Assembly: GCA_964579325.1 (NCBI GenBank)
Contig: CAZOHN010000005.1
Coordinates: 1 to 47,557 of the forward strand
Origin: CAZOHN01 sp964579325
GTDB taxonomy: Bacteria; Pseudomonadota; Alphaproteobacteria; Rhodobacterales; Rhodobacteraceae
Reading direction: 5' to 3'
Length of the DNA stretch: 47,557 bases
This document shows, piece by piece, positions 15,688-24,035 of this stretch (position 1 is the first letter of the stretch; every line of letters starts with the position of its first letter). The position numbers and the translations under genes were made by a program. The notes below the pieces were generated by a model, which saw nothing but the letters and a program-made list of their open reading frames with translations, ran no database searches and was not told where the DNA came from.

Positions 15688-16506
15688 TCAGGATTTCACC
15701 GCGCCGGACACGATGCTGTCCACGACGCGCCGTTCGAGCAGGAGATAGACCGCCAGAAGCGGCAGCACGGTCAGGACGGTGAAGGCGTTGTAGACCGCAT
15801 AGTCCTGCACCCCCATCGAGTCCTTCAGCATGTAGAGCTGGTAGGGCAGCGTTCGCATCCCCGTCTCGTTCACCAGCGCCAGCACGAAGGAGAACTCGTT
15901 CCACGCCTCCCGCACACAGAGCACCGCCGCCGTCACAACGCCGGGCCAGGCGATCGGCAGCATCACGTACCGCAGCCGCGCCCACATCCCCGCGCCGTCG
16001 ATGGTGGCGCTCTCCTCGATCTCCTTGGGGATCGACCCGAAGAAGCCCACCAGGATCCAGGTCGCCAGCGGAATCGCGCTGGCGGTGTAGGTGACGAACA
16101 GGACGGTATAGGTGTTGATCAGGCCGAGGTCGGTCATCAGGTCGTTCAACGGCACGATCAGGCTCACCCGCGGAATGATCCGCGGGATCAGGTACATCAG
16201 CAGCAGCAGGTGCCGGAACCGGAAGGCGTAGCGGGCAAAGCCATAGGCGGCCAGCACGCTCAGGAACAGCGGCACGACGGTCGCGACCACCGTCACGATG
16301 ATGCTGTTCAGGAGCCACTGGTTGAACCCCGGCATCGTCAGCACGGTGACGTAGGCATCGAGCCGGAAGGCGCGCGGCAGCAGCGACTTGCTCTCGTAGA
16401 TCTCCAGCGGGTCCTTGAACGACGACAGCACCGCCCAGAGGATCGGCACGGCCGTCCAGATCACCAGGAACGTGAGCGGCAGCCCGATGAGCAGCGCGCG
16501 TCTCAT
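15688..16506 (-). CDS. CUT1 sugar ABC importer, permease 2 (MalG-like)
   Basis: 272 residues with about six hydrophobic segments, starting MRRALLIGLPLTFLVIWTAVPIL. The EAA-type loop contacting the ATPase is IPKEIEESATIDGAGMWARL. The length fits MalG-type permeases. It overlaps the first permease gene by 4 bp (ATGA) and precedes the ATPase gene by 16 bp. Confidence 0.9.
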   Translation of the reverse strand: MRRALLIGLPLTFLVIWTAVPILWAVLSSFKDPLEIYESKSLLPRAFRLDAYVTVLTMPGFNQWLLNSIIVTVVATVVPLFLSVLAAYGFARYAFRFRHLLLLMYLIPRIIPRVSLIVPLNDLMTDLGLINTYTVLFVTYTASAIPLATWILVGFFGSIPKEIEESATIDGAGMWARLRYVMLPIAWPGVVTAAVLCVREAWNEFSFVLALVNETGMRTLPYQLYMLKDSMGVQDYAVYNAFTVLTVLPLLAVYLLLERRVVDSIVSGAVKS

Positions 16507-17411
16507 TCCGCGCTCCTGTAGCGCCGGTCGCCCAGGACGAAGATCTTGATGTAGACGAGGCTCAGGACGGTGTTGAACGCCAGAAGCACCACCATCAGCA
16601 CCGCCCCCTGCCCGAAGTTCAGCTGCTGGAACGCCAGCTCGTACATGTAGAGCGACACAAGCTCGGTCGCCTTCAGCGGCCCCCCGGCAGTCAGCGCCAG
16701 CACGATGTCGAAGGTCGAGAAACTGATGTACGAAACCCAGATCAGGCTCACGCCCAGCATCGGCTTGATCATCGGCAGGGTGATGCTGAAGAAGGTGCGC
16801 ACCGGCGTCGCGCCGTCGATGCTGGCGGCGTCATAGATGTCGCGGTCGATGGTCTGCAGCCCGCCCAGCAGGATCAGCGTGGCAAAGGGCACCATGAACC
16901 AGCAGTTCGCCAGGATCGCCACGATGAAGGCCAGCGTCGGGTCGCCCAGCCAGCTCTGCGCCGGGATGCCGAATTGCGCCAGCACCGTGTTCACGAAGCC
17001 GCCCGAGGTGGTGAACACGAAGCGGAACATCACCGCGGCCGCGATGCCCGACACGAAGTAGGGCACCAGGCTCAGCCCCCGAAAGAACCGGCGCCCCCGG
17101 GTGACATGGTAGAGCGTGAGCGCGAAGATCATCGACATGGTGATGCCGAGCGCGATGCTCGCCGCGACGAACACGAGGGTGCGCTGCATCGCTGCCTGAA
17201 AGCGCGGGTCGGCGAAGACCGCGGCATAGTTCTTCAGGCCCACGTAGGTCTTGTTCATGAAGAAGTCGGTCTCGTTCACCGAAAGAACGATCCCTCCCCC
17301 AACCGCATACCCCAGAACGCCAAGGACCACCGCGAGGCCCGGCACCACCAGCAGGTAGGGCATCACGCGGCGCTCGAGGCTTTGGGACCGCGACGAGATC
17401 TTCTGAGCCAT
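16503..17411 (-). CDS. CUT1 sugar ABC importer, permease 1 (MalF-like)
   Basis: 302 residues, with a short cytoplasmic N-terminus (SSRSQSLERRVM) and a first helix YLLVVPGLAVVLGVLGYAVG. The EAA-type ATPase-contact motif is DRDIYDAASIDGATPVRTF. Typical MalF-type size without the large periplasmic loop of E. coli MalF. It is second in the operon, after the binding-protein gene, from which it is separated by a 58-bp gap holding a strong hairpin. Confidence 0.9.
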   Translation of the reverse strand: MAQKISSRSQSLERRVMPYLLVVPGLAVVLGVLGYAVGGGIVLSVNETDFFMNKTYVGLKNYAAVFADPRFQAAMQRTLVFVAASIALGITMSMIFALTLYHVTRGRRFFRGLSLVPYFVSGIAAAVMFRFVFTTSGGFVNTVLAQFGIPAQSWLGDPTLAFIVAILANCWFMVPFATLILLGGLQTIDRDIYDAASIDGATPVRTFFSITLPMIKPMLGVSLIWVSYISFSTFDIVLALTAGGPLKATELVSLYMYELAFQQLNFGQGAVLMVVLLAFNTVLSLVYIKIFVLGDRRYRSAE

Positions 17412-17433
17412 TGGGCCTTCCGGGGATCGAGGG

Positions 17434-17459
17434 GCGGAGGCGCGAAAGGGCGCCTCCGC
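17434..17459 (-). terminator. Intercistronic hairpin after the binding-protein gene
   Basis: Perfect 10-bp stem GCGGAGGCGC / GCGCCTCCGC with a 6-nt loop, in the 58-bp gap between the binding-protein gene and permease 1 on the minus strand. It is probably an attenuator or 3'-end stabiliser that keeps binding-protein mRNA more abundant than permease mRNA, a known arrangement in sugar ABC operons. Confidence 0.7.
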
Positions 17460-17469
17460 AAGGCATGTG

Positions 17470-18759
17470 TCAGAGGCCGGCGGCGGCGTTCAGGAGAGCC
17501 TGGTACTCCTTCGCCAGATCGGCGGCCGGCACGTTCGGGTCCGCCACCATCCGGTCACGCAACTGCTGCAACACGTCGTAGATCTGGATCACCCGGGTCG
17601 GGTGCGTCGGCAGCGAGATCAGGTTCGACGACAGCGGCGCGATGTCCTGCGCCCAGGGCTTGGCCGCAAGGTACTCGGGGTCGTTCGACACCTCCGTGTT
17701 CGTCGTCGGCTGATAGCGGATCGCGACCTGCTTGGCGATCGCCGGGCGCGCCAGATACTCGAGCGCGCGGACCGCGGCATCATCGTCGGTGTTGGCCGTG
17801 GTCACGATGAACGGGAAGGCAAAGCCCGACTGGACATGCGGCTCGGTCTGGCCCGGCCGGGTCGGAAGACGCTCGAAGGTCCACTTGCCGCTCTCGTACG
17901 GCACCTGCTTGTGCACCTCGACGTAGATGTGCTCGCCCTCGTTCATGATGCCCGCACGCTCGCCGATGAAGGCCGCGCGCATCTGGCCCGAATCCCACGA
18001 TGGGGTGTCGGGGCTGGCCGACTTGTCGCGCATCAGCTGCTGGTAGAAGTCGATCCAGGCATGGCCGATGGGAGTGTCGACCTGCGGCACGCCATCGCGG
18101 ATCTCCCCGCCCATCGCGAGGAACTGCGGCAGCTCCCATGTGGGCGACACGCAGCACCCGATCAGGCTGAAGCCCAGAAGATCGCCGCCCGAGCCGAGCG
18201 TGCTGACCGCCTTGGCCGCCTCAAGGACCCGGTCGGTGGTCTCCAGCGGGGTCTGGATGCCGGCCGCTTCCAGCAGGTCCTTGCGGTAGGTCAGGTAGAT
18301 CGACTGCGCGAACAGCGCCACGCCGTAGACCTTCCCGTCGACGTCCGAGGCCCCTTCCCAGGCCAGCGGGGAAAGCTGGTTGTAGGTTTCCGGGAATTCC
18401 GTCTTGAACGTCTCGATCTGCGCCGAGAACTCCTTGATCACACCACCCAGCGCGAGCTGGTTCACGTCGCGGGCCTGGATCTGCACGATGTCGGGCGCGT
18501 TGCCCGACCGCAGCGCAAGGATGAGCTGGGCGTTCACGTCCTCCAGCCGGATCACCTCGAACTCGACGGCGATGTCGGGGTTCTCGGCCTTGAACTGGGC
18601 GAATTGGTCTTCGGGGATGAACTGGTCGCGACCGAACCAGACCTTGATCTTGCGATCCTGGGCAAGCGCCTCCGTCGCGGCCAGGCCCGAAAGGATCGTG
18701 CTCGAGGCGATCAGCGCAGCAGACAGCAGCAGCTTCGCCGCACGGCGAGTCATTGTCAT
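17470..18759 (-). CDS. CUT1 sugar ABC importer, extracellular solute-binding protein
   Basis: 429 residues. The signal peptide is MTMTRRAAKLLLSAALIASS... ending TEALAQ, followed by IKVWFGRDQFIPEDQFAQF and the family 1 solute-binding core: NAPDIVQIQARDVNQLAL, LYLTYRKDLLEAAGIQTP-like (IYLTYRKDLLEAAGI) and GKWTFERLPTRPGQ. Length is typical of UgpB/MalE relatives. It is the first gene of the operon, with SD GGGAGGAG, and is divergent from the RpiR-type regulator. The expected ligand is a mono- or oligosaccharide, polyol or phosphorylated derivative; sequence alone does not say which. Confidence 0.9.
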   Translation of the reverse strand: MTMTRRAAKLLLSAALIASSTILSGLAATEALAQDRKIKVWFGRDQFIPEDQFAQFKAENPDIAVEFEVIRLEDVNAQLILALRSGNAPDIVQIQARDVNQLALGGVIKEFSAQIETFKTEFPETYNQLSPLAWEGASDVDGKVYGVALFAQSIYLTYRKDLLEAAGIQTPLETTDRVLEAAKAVSTLGSGGDLLGFSLIGCCVSPTWELPQFLAMGGEIRDGVPQVDTPIGHAWIDFYQQLMRDKSASPDTPSWDSGQMRAAFIGERAGIMNEGEHIYVEVHKQVPYESGKWTFERLPTRPGQTEPHVQSGFAFPFIVTTANTDDDAAVRALEYLARPAIAKQVAIRYQPTTNTEVSNDPEYLAAKPWAQDIAPLSSNLISLPTHPTRVIQIYDVLQQLRDRMVADPNVPAADLAKEYQALLNAAAGL

Positions 18760-18937
18760 GGAAATCTCCTCCCAATCGGGCTGTCACCGCCCGCTTCTTG
18801 CTGGCACGCCAATCATCGGTATGACTCGGCGCGTAGGGAACGCTAGGCGGCGGATTGCCAACCTGTCAAGGATTGCAATTTCCGTTGCCAAGTGCAGACA
18901 GGCAAAATGCGCCGCCGGACTGGCGCGGGAGGACGGG
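18760..18937. promoter_or_regulatory. Divergent promoter region, importer operon / RpiR gene
   Basis: 178 bp between the divergent binding-protein and RpiR-type genes. It contains the perfect 8-bp palindrome ATTGCAAT (18872-18879) and a repeated GGATTGC element (18852-18858 and 18870-18876), a plausible place for the RpiR protein to bind. No unambiguous -35/-10 pair was assigned. Confidence 0.4.
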
Positions 18938-19765
18938 ATGGGCAAGCAACGCACCGAGGCCGCGCCGGGGCCGGACCGCTTGCGCGAACGGATCGTCGAA
19001 CGCTACAGCGCGCTCAGCCCCCAGCACCGCACCATCGCCGACTTCGCGCTCGCCAACCCCGACGAGATGGCGGTCGAGACCGCCAAGGAACTCGCCGCCC
19101 GCATGTCGGTGCCCACCTCCAGCGTCGTGCGGTTCGCCCAGGGTCTCGGCTACGACGGGTTCAACGCCCTGCGGGACGAACTGCGCCGGGCGCTCGTCTA
19201 CAAGCTGGGCGAGGCGCGCGAGCGCGCGGCAGTCCGCGACCAGGCGGCGACGGGGGCGGTGGCGGTCCTCGACGCGATGCTGCACGAGGGCGCGCGCGAT
19301 GTCGAAAGGCTGTCACGGGCGATCGACCGCAGCCGGTTCGACCACGCGGCTCGGGAACTCCGCCGCGCCGGGACCATCGCGGTCGCCGGTCAGCAAGCGT
19401 GCTACTCGATCGCCGCCCTGATGCACTGGACCCTGCTCTCCCTCGGCCGGCGCTGCCGGATCGTCGAGAGCGCGGGCGGCTATGGCGCGCGCGAGGTCGA
19501 CCTCCTCGGCCCCGACGATGCGCTGCTGGCCGTGAGTTTCGCGCCCTATCAGCAGGCGGTGGTCGAGACGGCGCAGGCGGCGCAAGCCCGGGGCTGCACA
19601 GTCGTCGCCCTCACCGACAGCCCCGTTAGCCCTCTGGCGGCCCACGCCGACATCGTCGTCGAGGTCCCGCAGCGCACGCCCCTCATGGCACATCCCCTGG
19701 CCGTGGGCATCCTTGCGGCCCAATCCCTCGCCATCGCGGTCGGCGAGGCGACGGCATTGCGCTAG
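18938..19765 (+). CDS. MurR/RpiR-family transcriptional regulator
   Basis: 275 residues. The N-terminal HTH_6 domain is seen in YSALSPQHRTIADFALANP and ETAKELAARMSVPTSSVVRF. A C-terminal SIS domain (about residues 125-260) contains GTIAVAGQQACYSIAALMHW and DALLAVSFAPYQQAVVETA, and would bind a sugar phosphate. Start ATG 18938 has GGGAGGA just upstream; the frame stays open further back, but only through the promoter region and the antisense of the binding-protein gene. Divergent from the CUT1 importer/kinase/aldolase operon, which it most likely controls. The phosphosugar made by the PfkB kinase is an attractive effector. Confidence 0.88.
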   Translation: MGKQRTEAAPGPDRLRERIVERYSALSPQHRTIADFALANPDEMAVETAKELAARMSVPTSSVVRFAQGLGYDGFNALRDELRRALVYKLGEARERAAVRDQAATGAVAVLDAMLHEGARDVERLSRAIDRSRFDHAARELRRAGTIAVAGQQACYSIAALMHWTLLSLGRRCRIVESAGGYGAREVDLLGPDDALLAVSFAPYQQAVVETAQAAQARGCTVVALTDSPVSPLAAHADIVVEVPQRTPLMAHPLAVGILAAQSLAIAVGEATALR

Positions 19766-19856
19766 CCGAAACCCGGCCAAAGATTGAAATCCGGTTAACG
19801 TCAGAGACGTTGTTGTTTCATATCAACTGGTTGACTGGTTTGCTCAACGTGAGCAT

Positions 19857-19883
19857 CCCCCGGGGTGCGCCGCGCCCCGGGGG
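19857..19883. terminator. Hairpin terminator between convergent genes
   Basis: Perfect 9-bp GC stem CCCCCGGGG / CCCCGGGGG with a 9-nt loop, between the convergent RpiR gene and the pentitol binding-protein gene; TCTTCCC follows on the plus strand. Confidence 0.7.
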
Positions 19884-19891
19884 TCTTCCCT

Positions 19892-20887
19892 TCAGCGCCC
19901 CATCGCGGGCCGCGAATAGCGGTTCGAGTAGGCGATGATTTCCTCGGCATCGCTGTTGGCGTCGATCATCACGAACGGGCCCGACCAGACGGGCTCGACG
20001 GGCTGCCCGTTCAGGTGCGCATGAAAGGCATCGGCCACGGCCACGCCGCTGTCGTCGATCGAGCGGAGCGGAGAGGCGCTGAGCCAGCCCTCCTTCATCG
20101 CCTGGACCTCGTCCCCGGTGCCACCGAAGCCGATGGACTTCACCTTCTCCGAAAGCCCGGCACCGCGGAGTGCCTGCCCGATGCCCAGACCGACCGCGGT
20201 CGACACCCCGTAGATCACGTCAAGGTCGGAATGCGCGGCGATGAGGTTCTGGGTGGCCTCGAAGGCCTTCACCCGGTCGAAATCGGTGTGCACGCCCACC
20301 ACGATCTCGATCCCCGGATGCTGCTTGAGAACATCGACGAAGCCCTGCATGCGCTGGTCGCTCACGACCCCGGGGACACCCTGGAGGATCGCGACCTTGC
20401 CGGACCCGCCAAGCTGCTCGACCGTCCACTCGCCCGCAAGCCGTCCACCCTCGGCATGGTCGAAGGCGATGTACTGCATCGCCCGCACGGACTCGTCGGC
20501 GTGGGGTTCCAGGAAGTTGTAGACCACGGTCGGGATGCCCGCCGCCTTCAGCTTGCGCAGGCCGACGGCCGCCGATTCATACTCGGTCGCCCCGAGGAAT
20601 ACATAGTCCGCCCCCCGCTCGATCACGGCCTCCACCTGGGCAAGCTGGCCCGCATGGTCGGACGCGTTCTGGACCGCAAGCTGCGTGACCTCGTACTTGA
20701 CGCCCAACTCGTCGAGGCGCGCGCGCATCGACCAGTACACCCTCTCCCACGCATCCGAGATGTCGAACGACGGAGATAGATAGGCGATCTGGAGCGGCGC
20801 GTCCTGGGCGAATGCGGCCGGCGCTGCCCCGATCGCCACACCCGTCGCCAAGAGAGCCGCAAGAGCCGTACGTCTGGTCGTGTTCAT
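19892..20887 (-). CDS. Ribose-type ABC importer, periplasmic binding protein (pentitol locus)
   Basis: 331 residues. The signal peptide MNTTRRTALAALLATGVAIGA... ends at AAFAQ. The type I binding fold follows: IAYLSPSFDISDAWERVYW, YVFLGATEYESAAVGLRKL, VAILQGVPGVVSDQRMQGF, VIYGVSTAVGLGIGQAL and KSIGFGGTGDEVQAM. It shares the SPSxDxSDxW start with the binding protein at 5706-6839, suggesting paralogous systems. Last gene of an ATPase-permease-binding protein operon, with SD GGAGGAC. From context (xylitol dehydrogenase and L-xylulose reductase genes nearby) the ligand may be a pentitol such as xylitol or arabitol; this is inference. Confidence 0.83.
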   Translation of the reverse strand: MNTTRRTALAALLATGVAIGAAPAAFAQDAPLQIAYLSPSFDISDAWERVYWSMRARLDELGVKYEVTQLAVQNASDHAGQLAQVEAVIERGADYVFLGATEYESAAVGLRKLKAAGIPTVVYNFLEPHADESVRAMQYIAFDHAEGGRLAGEWTVEQLGGSGKVAILQGVPGVVSDQRMQGFVDVLKQHPGIEIVVGVHTDFDRVKAFEATQNLIAAHSDLDVIYGVSTAVGLGIGQALRGAGLSEKVKSIGFGGTGDEVQAMKEGWLSASPLRSIDDSGVAVADAFHAHLNGQPVEPVWSGPFVMIDANSDAEEIIAYSNRYSRPAMGR

Positions 20888-20923
20888 CGAATTGTCCTCC
20901 CTATCGATGCAGTCTCGCTTGCC

Positions 20924-21967
20924 TCAACGATCCCTGGCCGCCACCGCACGACGGCCGCGCCACTGCGCGATCCAGGCGATACGGTTCTCGCGGATGTTGT
21001 TGATGGTGACGGCGCAGATCACGATCACGCCCACGGCGACAAGCTGCCAGAAGAACTCCACCCCCGCGATGACGAGCGCGTTGTTCAGCATGGTCAGAAG
21101 GATCGCCCCGAGGAGCGTCCCGTAGAGCGTGCCACGCCCGCCAAACAGGCTGGTTCCGCCGATGATGACCGACGCGATGATGTGGATCTCCATGGCCGTG
21201 CCGAGCGTTGCCTGCGTCCCGTCGATCCGGGCCATCCACAGTAGTCCCCCAAGCGCCACCGCAAGGCCGATGTAGGCGTAGACCGCGATCTCGATGCGCC
21301 ACACCTTGATGCCGGACAGACGCGCCGCCTCGCGGTTTCCCCCCACCGCCCGGACATGGACGCCAAAGCGGGACATGTTGAACAGCCAGTGCGAGACGGC
21401 CACGAAGCCGGCCGCGATCAGGATCGGAACCGGAATGCCGAAAAGCGTTCCCTGTCCCAGCCAGACCACCTCCGGCGGCAGGCCGTAGTAGAGCTTTCCG
21501 GCAGAGTGGAGCAGAGCAAGGCCGCGGAACGCCACCATCGTGCCAAGGGTCGCTATCAGAGCCGGCACGGCGAGGAAGGCGACAATCGCACCGTTGACCG
21601 CCCCAAGCACCACCGCGAGGCCGAACATCAGGATCAGGGCTGGCACATAGTGCATACCGCCCTCGATGAAGCCGAAGGCGATGCAGGTCACAAGCGCCAT
21701 GAGCGAGCCGACCGACAGGTCGATGCCGCCCTTGGTGATCACCAACGTCATGCCCATTGCCACGATCACGTAGGTCGAGGACTGCGTGAGCACGTTCAGC
21801 ATGTTCGACCAGGTCGCGAAACGCGGGTTGATCAGGGTGAACAGGACGATCAGCGCTATCAGCACGAGCGTCAGGCCAAGACTGTCGAGGCGAAAGCGCC
21901 GGTCGGCCTGTCCGATCAACTTCGGCCGGGAGCCTTGTGCGAGGGTATCGGTCATCTCGGGCTCCAT
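20924..21967 (-). CDS. Ribose-type ABC importer, permease (pentitol locus)
   Basis: 347-residue RbsC-like membrane protein. Typical segments: MTLVITKGGIDLSVGSLMAL, VLGAVNGAIVAFLAVPALIATLGTM, VHVRAVGGNREAARLSGIKV (ATPase contact loop) and IIGGTSLFGGRGTLYGTLLG. The start used is the ATG at 21967; an in-frame ATG at 21955 has a better SD (GGAG within the preceding codons) and may be the real start. It follows the ATPase gene by 4 bp and precedes the binding-protein gene by 36 bp. Confidence 0.86.
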   Translation of the reverse strand: MEPEMTDTLAQGSRPKLIGQADRRFRLDSLGLTLVLIALIVLFTLINPRFATWSNMLNVLTQSSTYVIVAMGMTLVITKGGIDLSVGSLMALVTCIAFGFIEGGMHYVPALILMFGLAVVLGAVNGAIVAFLAVPALIATLGTMVAFRGLALLHSAGKLYYGLPPEVVWLGQGTLFGIPVPILIAAGFVAVSHWLFNMSRFGVHVRAVGGNREAARLSGIKVWRIEIAVYAYIGLAVALGGLLWMARIDGTQATLGTAMEIHIIASVIIGGTSLFGGRGTLYGTLLGAILLTMLNNALVIAGVEFFWQLVAVGVIVICAVTINNIRENRIAWIAQWRGRRAVAARDR

Positions 21968-21971
21968 TCGC

Positions 21972-22745
21972 TCAGCCGTGGCCGATTGTGATCATGCGGA
22001 CAATCTGCTCGCGGGTGACGCCGGCGGTGTCCACGACACCCACCATTGCCCCGTTCTTCATCACCGCGATCCGATCCGCGATCTTGAACACGTGTTCGAG
22101 GTTGTGGCTGATGATCAGCGTGGTGAGGCCCCGCTCGCGGAGCCTTTCGACGAGCGCCAGCACCTTGCTGCCCTCGTCCACCCCAAGCGCCGCCATCGGC
22201 TCGTCCATGATCAGGAGGTTGGGCTGGCTGAGCAGGAGCCGACTGATGGCGATGGTCTGGCGCTGCCCGCCCGACAGCCTCCGCACCGGTTCGTTCAGCG
22301 TCGGAAGGCCGATGGCGAAGTTCTCCAGCAAGGTAACGGTGCGCTTGCGCATCTCGACCTTGTCGAGGATCGGCACTCCGAGGACGCGGCGGGTCAGCTC
22401 GCGCCCGAGGAACACGTTCTGCGGCACATCAAGCTCGTCGACCAGCCCGAGGCTCTGATGCACAGTCTCGATCCCCAGCGCCGTGGCAGCGTTGGGAGAG
22501 GACAGCGTGACGGGCTGGTTTTCGATCCGGATTTCACCGGCGTCGGGCACGATTGCGCCGGAGAGGACCTTGATGAGGGTCGATTTTCCCGCGCCGTTGT
22601 CCCCGACGAGTGCCATGATCTCCCCACGGCGGATGTCGATGTCCACGTCGCGAAGGGCCCTCAGCCCGCCGAACGACTTGTTCAGGCGACGACCTTCGAG
22701 CAGCACTGTGCCCTGCGCGGACCGCGCTTCGACCGTATCGAGCAT
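21972..22745 (-). CDS. Ribose-type ABC importer, ATP-binding subunit (pentitol locus)
   Basis: 257 residues with one NBD: Walker A GDNGAGKST, signature LSGGQRQ, Walker B LLIMDEPMAALG and switch His in LIISHN. Like the ATPase at 3787 it is half the size of RbsA-type double-NBD proteins and should act as a homodimer. Start chosen at ATG 22745, preceded by GGGAGGAG; the frame is open to 23033, but that portion has no family content and lies in the divergent promoter region. First gene of the importer operon, divergent from the AraC-type regulator. Confidence 0.86.
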   Translation of the reverse strand: MLDTVEARSAQGTVLLEGRRLNKSFGGLRALRDVDIDIRRGEIMALVGDNGAGKSTLIKVLSGAIVPDAGEIRIENQPVTLSSPNAATALGIETVHQSLGLVDELDVPQNVFLGRELTRRVLGVPILDKVEMRKRTVTLLENFAIGLPTLNEPVRRLSGGQRQTIAISRLLLSQPNLLIMDEPMAALGVDEGSKVLALVERLRERGLTTLIISHNLEHVFKIADRIAVMKNGAMVGVVDTAGVTREQIVRMITIGHG

Positions 22746-23031
22746 TTCTCCTCCCGCAGCGGGTTCATGCCCGCCTCGTCGTTCTTCGTTGCGCGTCCGG
22801 GCATTCCGCTGGGCCTGGCGACCTCGCTGACGCCACTCGCAGGTCGGCCCTTGGGGCCACTCGGCGCGCAACCTTTTATTGAGCGTATGACGGGAAATCC
22901 GCGCCTGCGACGCGAAATCGACCGATCTTGCAAACTTTCCTGCAACAGGAACCCTCTGGACGGTGGGCACCCCCTTGGGCGATCCTGAACCGAGAGCCGA
23001 CTGCAACGGCCGACCGGGAGGAGTGTTGCGC
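22746..23031. promoter_or_regulatory. Divergent promoter region, importer / AraC gene
   Basis: 286 bp between the ATPase gene (minus) and the AraC-type gene (plus). The part nearest the AraC gene contains two TGCAA elements 12 bp apart (22929 and 22941) that could be part of direct-repeat AraC-type sites; this is weak evidence. No open frame here has recognisable content. Confidence 0.35.
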
Positions 23032-23934
23032 ATGGTTGCCCTGATGGATCCCGACTACGAGGTCATCGTCTGCGCGCCATCGGAGTCCTTTCGCTGGAAC
23101 GTGCACGGCTATCCCCACCACCTCGCGAAATGGCACTACCACCCGGAGTACGAGTTGCACCTGATCCTCGAAAGCTCGGGGCGGATGATGATCGGTGACT
23201 ACATCGGTCCGTTCGAGGCGGGCTGCCTGGTCCTCACGGGGCCGAACCTGCCGCACAACTGGGTGAGCGACCTCGCGCCCGGCCGGCGGATCGACGCACG
23301 CGACATGCTGGTTCAATTCAGCCCGGAGTTCGCGCGGTCCCTTTCGGGATTGGCGGAACTGTCGAACGTCGGCGCCTTGCTCCAGGAATCGCTCTATGGC
23401 GTCGAGTTCAGGGGCGACGCCCGGGCGCAGGGAACCCGCCTGTTGCGCGAGATCGGCCGGGCCTCCGGAGTGCGCCGGCTGACACTGTTTCTCGAACTGA
23501 TGGACACCTTGTCGCGCGTGAAATTCGAAAGACGCGTCCTGTCGCATTGCGCCCCGGAAATCGGAGTGCATACGGCCATGTCGAAGCGGCTTCAGACGGC
23601 AATCGCCCATGTCTATGACAGCTACACCGAGACGCTCCGCCTCGGCGATGTCGCCGGGCGCGTCGAGATGGAGCCGAGCACGTTCTCGCGCTTCTTCAAG
23701 AAGCAGACGGGACACACTTTCGCGCGTTTCGTCAACCAGTTGCGCGTCAACCATGCCTGCCGGCTTCTTGTGGCCACGGACAAGACGATCACCGAAGTCT
23801 GCTTCGAGTCCGGCTTCAACAACACCGCGAACTTCAACCGACAGTTCTTCGCGTTCTGCGGCGAAACGCCGAGCAGCTACCGCACGAAGGCCCGAGAGAT
23901 GGCTTGGACCAAGGTTGACGACGCGGTCGGGTGA
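23032..23934 (+). CDS. AraC-family transcriptional regulator
   Basis: 300 residues. The N-terminal cupin-like sensor (KWHYHPEYELHLILESSGRM, then GCLVLTGPNLPHNWVSD) is followed by a C-terminal double helix-turn-helix: LRLGDVAGRVEMEPSTFSRF and ITEVCFESGFNNTANFNRQF, ending FCGETPSSYR. ATG 23032 has GGGAGGAG 8 bp upstream, which decides the start over the longer frame from 22963. It stands between the importer operon (divergent) and the xylitol dehydrogenase/SDR pair (same strand), so it probably activates uptake and oxidation of the same polyol. Confidence 0.88.
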   Translation: MVALMDPDYEVIVCAPSESFRWNVHGYPHHLAKWHYHPEYELHLILESSGRMMIGDYIGPFEAGCLVLTGPNLPHNWVSDLAPGRRIDARDMLVQFSPEFARSLSGLAELSNVGALLQESLYGVEFRGDARAQGTRLLREIGRASGVRRLTLFLELMDTLSRVKFERRVLSHCAPEIGVHTAMSKRLQTAIAHVYDSYTETLRLGDVAGRVEMEPSTFSRFFKKQTGHTFARFVNQLRVNHACRLLVATDKTITEVCFESGFNNTANFNRQFFAFCGETPSSYRTKAREMAWTKVDDAVG

Positions 23935-24035
23935 TCCGGCGCGACTGCAAGAATGTTTGCGACATGAGGGATACAGGCGTGGCGGTGCCCGCCGTTCGCT
24001 TACTAGGGTTCGCAGGACCATCGGGGAGGACGATG

